This document shows positions 61,692 to 64,000 of a stretch of DNA of 64,000 nucleotides, piece after piece. Each line of letters begins with the position of its first letter. Positions within the stretch are counted from its first letter, which is position 1. The stretch covers positions 1,111,501 to 1,175,500 of the forward strand of contig NZ_CP042176.1 in NCBI RefSeq assembly GCF_005937885.2. The letters are read 5' to 3'. The notes under the pieces were generated by a model. It ran no database searches and was not told the origin of the DNA. It worked only from the letters and a program-made list of their open reading frames with translations. Origin of the DNA: Bradyrhizobium sp. KBS0727 (GTDB lineage Bacteria; Pseudomonadota; Alphaproteobacteria; Rhizobiales; Xanthobacteraceae). The position numbers and the translations under genes are program-made.

Positions 61692-62112
61692 GAGTCCGCG
61701 CCTACGATCAGTTCGACATTTGTGGGTGCGACAAAAAAGCAACAAATCATGTTTCTGCCACAGTGACAATGCGCGCCGGCAGATCTCGCGCGACACCGTT
61801 AATCGGAGATGAGGGCTTCGCGCCGGCACCGCGCGCCAACATCGTCGCACACAAGCGGCTCGTGCCTGGACGGCAGAAGATCCGCATCACGACGCCCGTT
61901 TGAAAGTGGGTTGCCGGCAAGCCACGGTCGCGTGAAGAGAATTAACGCGTTGTGGCAGCGCGGACACGGTTGTGCAAATTGGTCACATCTACCGGAAATG
62001 TGCCGCCGTTCTTCCTGTGTTCGCAAGAGTTCATGATGGGCTTGCCGGGGCGGGCGTATGCTCTGAGTCGGGTCACGGGCTACTGGTGAATGCTTCCATG
62101 GGGAGAGCCGAC
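61692..62112. other. 421-bp intergenic region
   Basis: No convincing coding frame, repeat or RNA is seen. Contains CGTTAATCGG (61798) and ATTAACGCGT (61941). GGGGAGAGCC at its right end is the ribosome-binding site of the small zinc-ribbon-like gene. Confidence 0.4.
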
Positions 62113-62307
62113 ATGCCAGCCTATATCCATCATCACAATGACATCGAGCCAGCTTTCGTCATTTGTCCGAGTTGCGTCGGACTTCCGATGTTCGTGCGCG
62201 ACGTCGAGCCGCATTGGAGCATGGCGAAGATCGACTTCACCTATGAATGCGCCGACTGCGGCGCGGAAATAAAGCAGACGATCGTCAAGCCGCAGCTGCG
62301 GCATTGA
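62113..62307 (+). CDS. Small zinc-ribbon-like protein, 64 residues
   Basis: Begins MPAYIHHHNDIEP and has two CxxC pairs, VICPSCVG and YECADCGA, separated by about 30 residues, the spacing expected for a rubredoxin/zinc-ribbon knuckle. A GGGGAGA site precedes the ATG. Such small proteins are common conserved unknowns in Bradyrhizobium. It may bind DNA or a protein partner. Convergent with the DUF5996 gene. Confidence 0.7.
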   Translation: MPAYIHHHNDIEPAFVICPSCVGLPMFVRDVEPHWSMAKIDFTYECADCGAEIKQTIVKPQLRH

Positions 62308-62326
62308 TGACTTCATTGCTTCGCAG

Positions 62327-62434
62327 GGTGGGCAAAGGCGCGCTTGCGCCGTGCCCACCTTCAACATTCGCAACATGGTGGCACGCTTCCGCCTTCGCTC
62401 GTTGAGCTACGGCGGGCAAGTCGCTTTGCCCACC
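62327..62434. repeat. MITE-like element with 11-bp terminal inverted repeats
   Basis: GGTGGGCAAAG (62327-62337) and its exact complement CTTTGCCCACC (62424-62434) bound a 108-bp segment. A further internal hairpin, GGTGGGCA...TGCCCACC (62327-62359), adds structure. It lies between the convergent small-protein and DUF5996 genes. The form resembles dispersed repeats of Bradyrhizobium; no transposase is present. Confidence 0.65.
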
Positions 62435-62448
62435 GCTACGAGCGGCGG

Positions 62449-63396
62449 CTAAATCTTTCGCACCACGCCCGGCCGGCCCAGGCCGCATTCCAGCGCATCG
62501 CGGTCCCATTTCGCTGCCACCGCTGCGGCCTCATATGTGCTTTGCAGGAAGTCGAGCAGCGCCTTGTCGGGATCGGCGGCCGTGCGCACGGCATCGTAGG
62601 GCAGGACGAATTCGCCGAGCGCTTCGCTGAAGAACGCCGCGTCGGGCGTTACCTTCGCGGTACGGAAGCCCGCAGGCTCCGGATAGGCATAGGAATAGAA
62701 CGCGGGATAATCGACGGCGCCGCCGCCCGGCCAGAAGCCGGCGCTGCTCACTTCGTGCGAATAAGCCTCCTGCACCACGTCATTGGGCAGGTACGGCACC
62801 CCACCGGGATGACGCGGTGCACGACGGCCCGAGAAGCGCGTCACCGCCAGGTCGAAACTGCCCCAGAAGAAATGCACCGGGCTAGCCTTGCCGAGAAAGC
62901 CGGTGCGGAACTTCTTGAAGGCGCGGTCGCAATTCACAAGGATCTGCAGGAAGCGCCGCACTGCATCGGGATCGTAGGACGCATGCAGGGTGTCCTGCGA
63001 GAACCGCACCGGTTCCGGCAATTCGTTCGGCATCTCGTCGATGCTGACGGCAATGCCGAGTTCGGCCAGTGCTGCCAACGTGGCGGCGTAAAAGCTTGCG
63101 ACCGAGTGCCCGGCCAGCGCGAACTGCCGATGCACGCCGTCGCTGGTGGAGATGCGCAAGGCGTGATCGATGAAATCGAAATCGATCTGGAACGTTCTGC
63201 TGCCGCCCGGGATCGGCGAGGTCGTCAACCCACGCGGCGTGACATAGAGCGTCACATGCCAGGAGTGGTTCAGCCAGGGTGTTTCGGCCAGCCGGATCTT
63301 GCCGACGATCTGGGTCCAGAGCTGCACCGTCGCATAAGTGTCCCGCCACGCCGCGGTCGGCAATTCCGGCCACGGGGTTTGTGAAATGTTGCTCAT
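62449..63396 (-). CDS. DUF5996 family protein
   Basis: A 315-residue cytosolic protein. The N-terminus WPELPTAAWRDTYATVQLWT with QIVGKIRL, then HVTLYVTPRGLTTSPIP and the SPVHFFWGSFDLAVTRFSGR segment, match DUF5996. The C-terminal AFFSEALGEFVLPYD is also conserved. Function is unknown in the family. It stands alone between the MITE-like element and the small wrbA-coupled gene. Confidence 0.83.
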   Translation of the reverse strand: MSNISQTPWPELPTAAWRDTYATVQLWTQIVGKIRLAETPWLNHSWHVTLYVTPRGLTTSPIPGGSRTFQIDFDFIDHALRISTSDGVHRQFALAGHSVASFYAATLAALAELGIAVSIDEMPNELPEPVRFSQDTLHASYDPDAVRRFLQILVNCDRAFKKFRTGFLGKASPVHFFWGSFDLAVTRFSGRRAPRHPGGVPYLPNDVVQEAYSHEVSSAGFWPGGGAVDYPAFYSYAYPEPAGFRTAKVTPDAAFFSEALGEFVLPYDAVRTAADPDKALLDFLQSTYEAAAVAAKWDRDALECGLGRPGVVRKI

Positions 63397-63487
63397 GCCT
63401 GAACCCCATGCGTGCTGATCGTGAAGGCAGAAAGCGTATCACGTATCGGTCGCGCCGGCCCAATGCCCCGGGGAGATTCTCAGAACT

Positions 63488-63697
63488 TCACGATTTGGTG
63501 CATTCCGGGCAGCGTCGCGTGCCGTGCGAGGCGCGGTAGAGGCTCCGGCACCACCAGCGCCGCGCAATCGCCTGCAGCGGATTGCGCACCGCCTGCGCCA
63601 TAAAAAGAATTTCGATCATGCCGATGTCCATCGTCCCCGAAGGGAGAGATAGGGCGGCATTCGGATAAGAGAACGCCGCCCATATCGCATCAGCCAT
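63488..63697 (-). CDS. Small hypothetical protein coupled to wrbA
   Basis: A 69-residue protein beginning [16 protein letters not shown] and ending RRCPECTKS. Its ATG (63695-63697) overlaps the wrbA stop by 8 bp, the pattern of translational coupling. A second frame of similar length starts at 63683, so assignment is not certain. The CPEC motif near the end might bind a metal. Confidence 0.4.
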   Translation of the reverse strand: MADAIWAAFSYPNAALSLPSGTMDIGMIEILFMAQAVRNPLQAIARRWWCRSLYRASHGTRRCPECTKS

Positions 63698-64000
63698 GCA
63701 GCTTTTTCGCGGTCTCCGCGATCACACGTCCTTGATAGCGCGCGCCGGCGAGTTCGTTCTCGCTCGGCTGGCGGCTGCCGTCGCCGCCGGTGATGGTGGT
63801 GGCGCCATAGGGCGCACCGCCGGTGATCTCGTCGATCCTCATCTGGCCGGCAAAACCGTAGTTGAGGCCCACGATGGTCATACCAAAGTGCAACAGATTG
63901 GTGATAATCGAGAACAGCGTGGTCTCCTGGCCACCATGCTGGGTCGCGCTCGCGGTAAAGGCGCCGCCGACCTTGCCGTGCAGGGCGCCCTTGAGCCAGA
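63690..64000 (-). CDS. wrbA: NAD(P)H:quinone oxidoreductase WrbA, C-terminal part
   Basis: The right end of the window cuts this minus-strand gene; about 103 C-terminal residues are visible. They include the flavodoxin-like segment [20 protein letters not shown], the [10 protein letters not shown] strand and [20 protein letters not shown], then a terminal helix EIARYQG-like ([21 protein letters not shown] without the last residues). This is the FMN-binding type IV NAD(P)H:quinone oxidoreductase, which reduces quinones by two electrons. Confidence 0.9.
   Translation of the reverse strand, partial: WLKGALHGKVGGAFTASATQHGGQETTLFSIITNLLHFGMTIVGLNYGFAGQMRIDEITGGAPYGATTITGGDGSRQPSENELAGARYQGRVIAETAKKLHG

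Overview
The window reads as a chromosomal segment of a GC-rich alphaproteobacterium, most likely a Bradyrhizobium or close relative. This is an inference from four things: high-GC codon use, two Bug-type solute-binding proteins without partner permeases, a MctP-like monocarboxylate symporter, and intergenic palindromes of the kind common in that group (8702-8787, 9789-9907, 14431-14512, 62327-62434). No rRNA, tRNA, CRISPR array, transposase or phage gene was recognised.

Region 1 (1-31.5 kb) is mainly uptake, catabolism and efflux. It opens with the 5' end of a secreted AhpD-like gene. Then come an M20 peptidase, an MHS-type transporter and an IclR regulator; a translationally coupled small protein and alpha/beta hydrolase; a complete GltIJKL-type amino-acid ABC transporter; and a D-amino-acid aminotransferase. 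An EmrAB-type efflux pair with an AhpD-like gene diverges from a LysR regulator. A secreted NHL-repeat protein, a Bug protein and a DUF3311-MctP pair follow. A five-gene minus-strand operon (Ldh-like dehydrogenase, flavin monooxygenase, FAH-family hydrolase, ThDP enzyme, Bug protein; 25360 down to 19355) looks like one uncharacterised catabolic pathway. Next to it is a 1380-residue cyclic-di-GMP enzyme with five GAF repeats of exactly 182 residues each. An amidohydrolase and a DUF1080 protein close the region.

Region 2 (32.4-61.7 kb) is a large exopolysaccharide locus. Export and polymerisation are covered by a Wza-like lipoprotein, a Wzc/ExoP-like tyrosine autokinase with an altered Walker B motif, an ExoQ-like polymerase and a Wzx flippase. 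Assembly and decoration are covered by an acyltransferase, a GT4 transferase, an AsnB-type amidotransferase, a GT2-WecG fusion, wecB (UDP-GlcNAc 2-epimerase, here frameshifted) and a CgeB-like transferase. A beta-helix protein may be the matching lyase. The 48.5-58.7 kb part holds a FemAB/GNAT-like protein, an SDR, a DUF4910/M28-like protein, RfbC, a C-methyltransferase, an RfbF-like cytidylyltransferase, a PIG-L deacetylase and a Cys-rich protein with an internal duplication. Together these suggest a C-methylated deoxysugar of unusual structure, although no 4,6-dehydratase gene is visible. This block is the best candidate for an undescribed system.

Region 3 (61.7-64 kb) holds a small zinc-ribbon-like protein, a MITE-like inverted-repeat element, a DUF5996 protein, a small gene overlapping wrbA, and the 3' part of wrbA, which is cut by the window edge.
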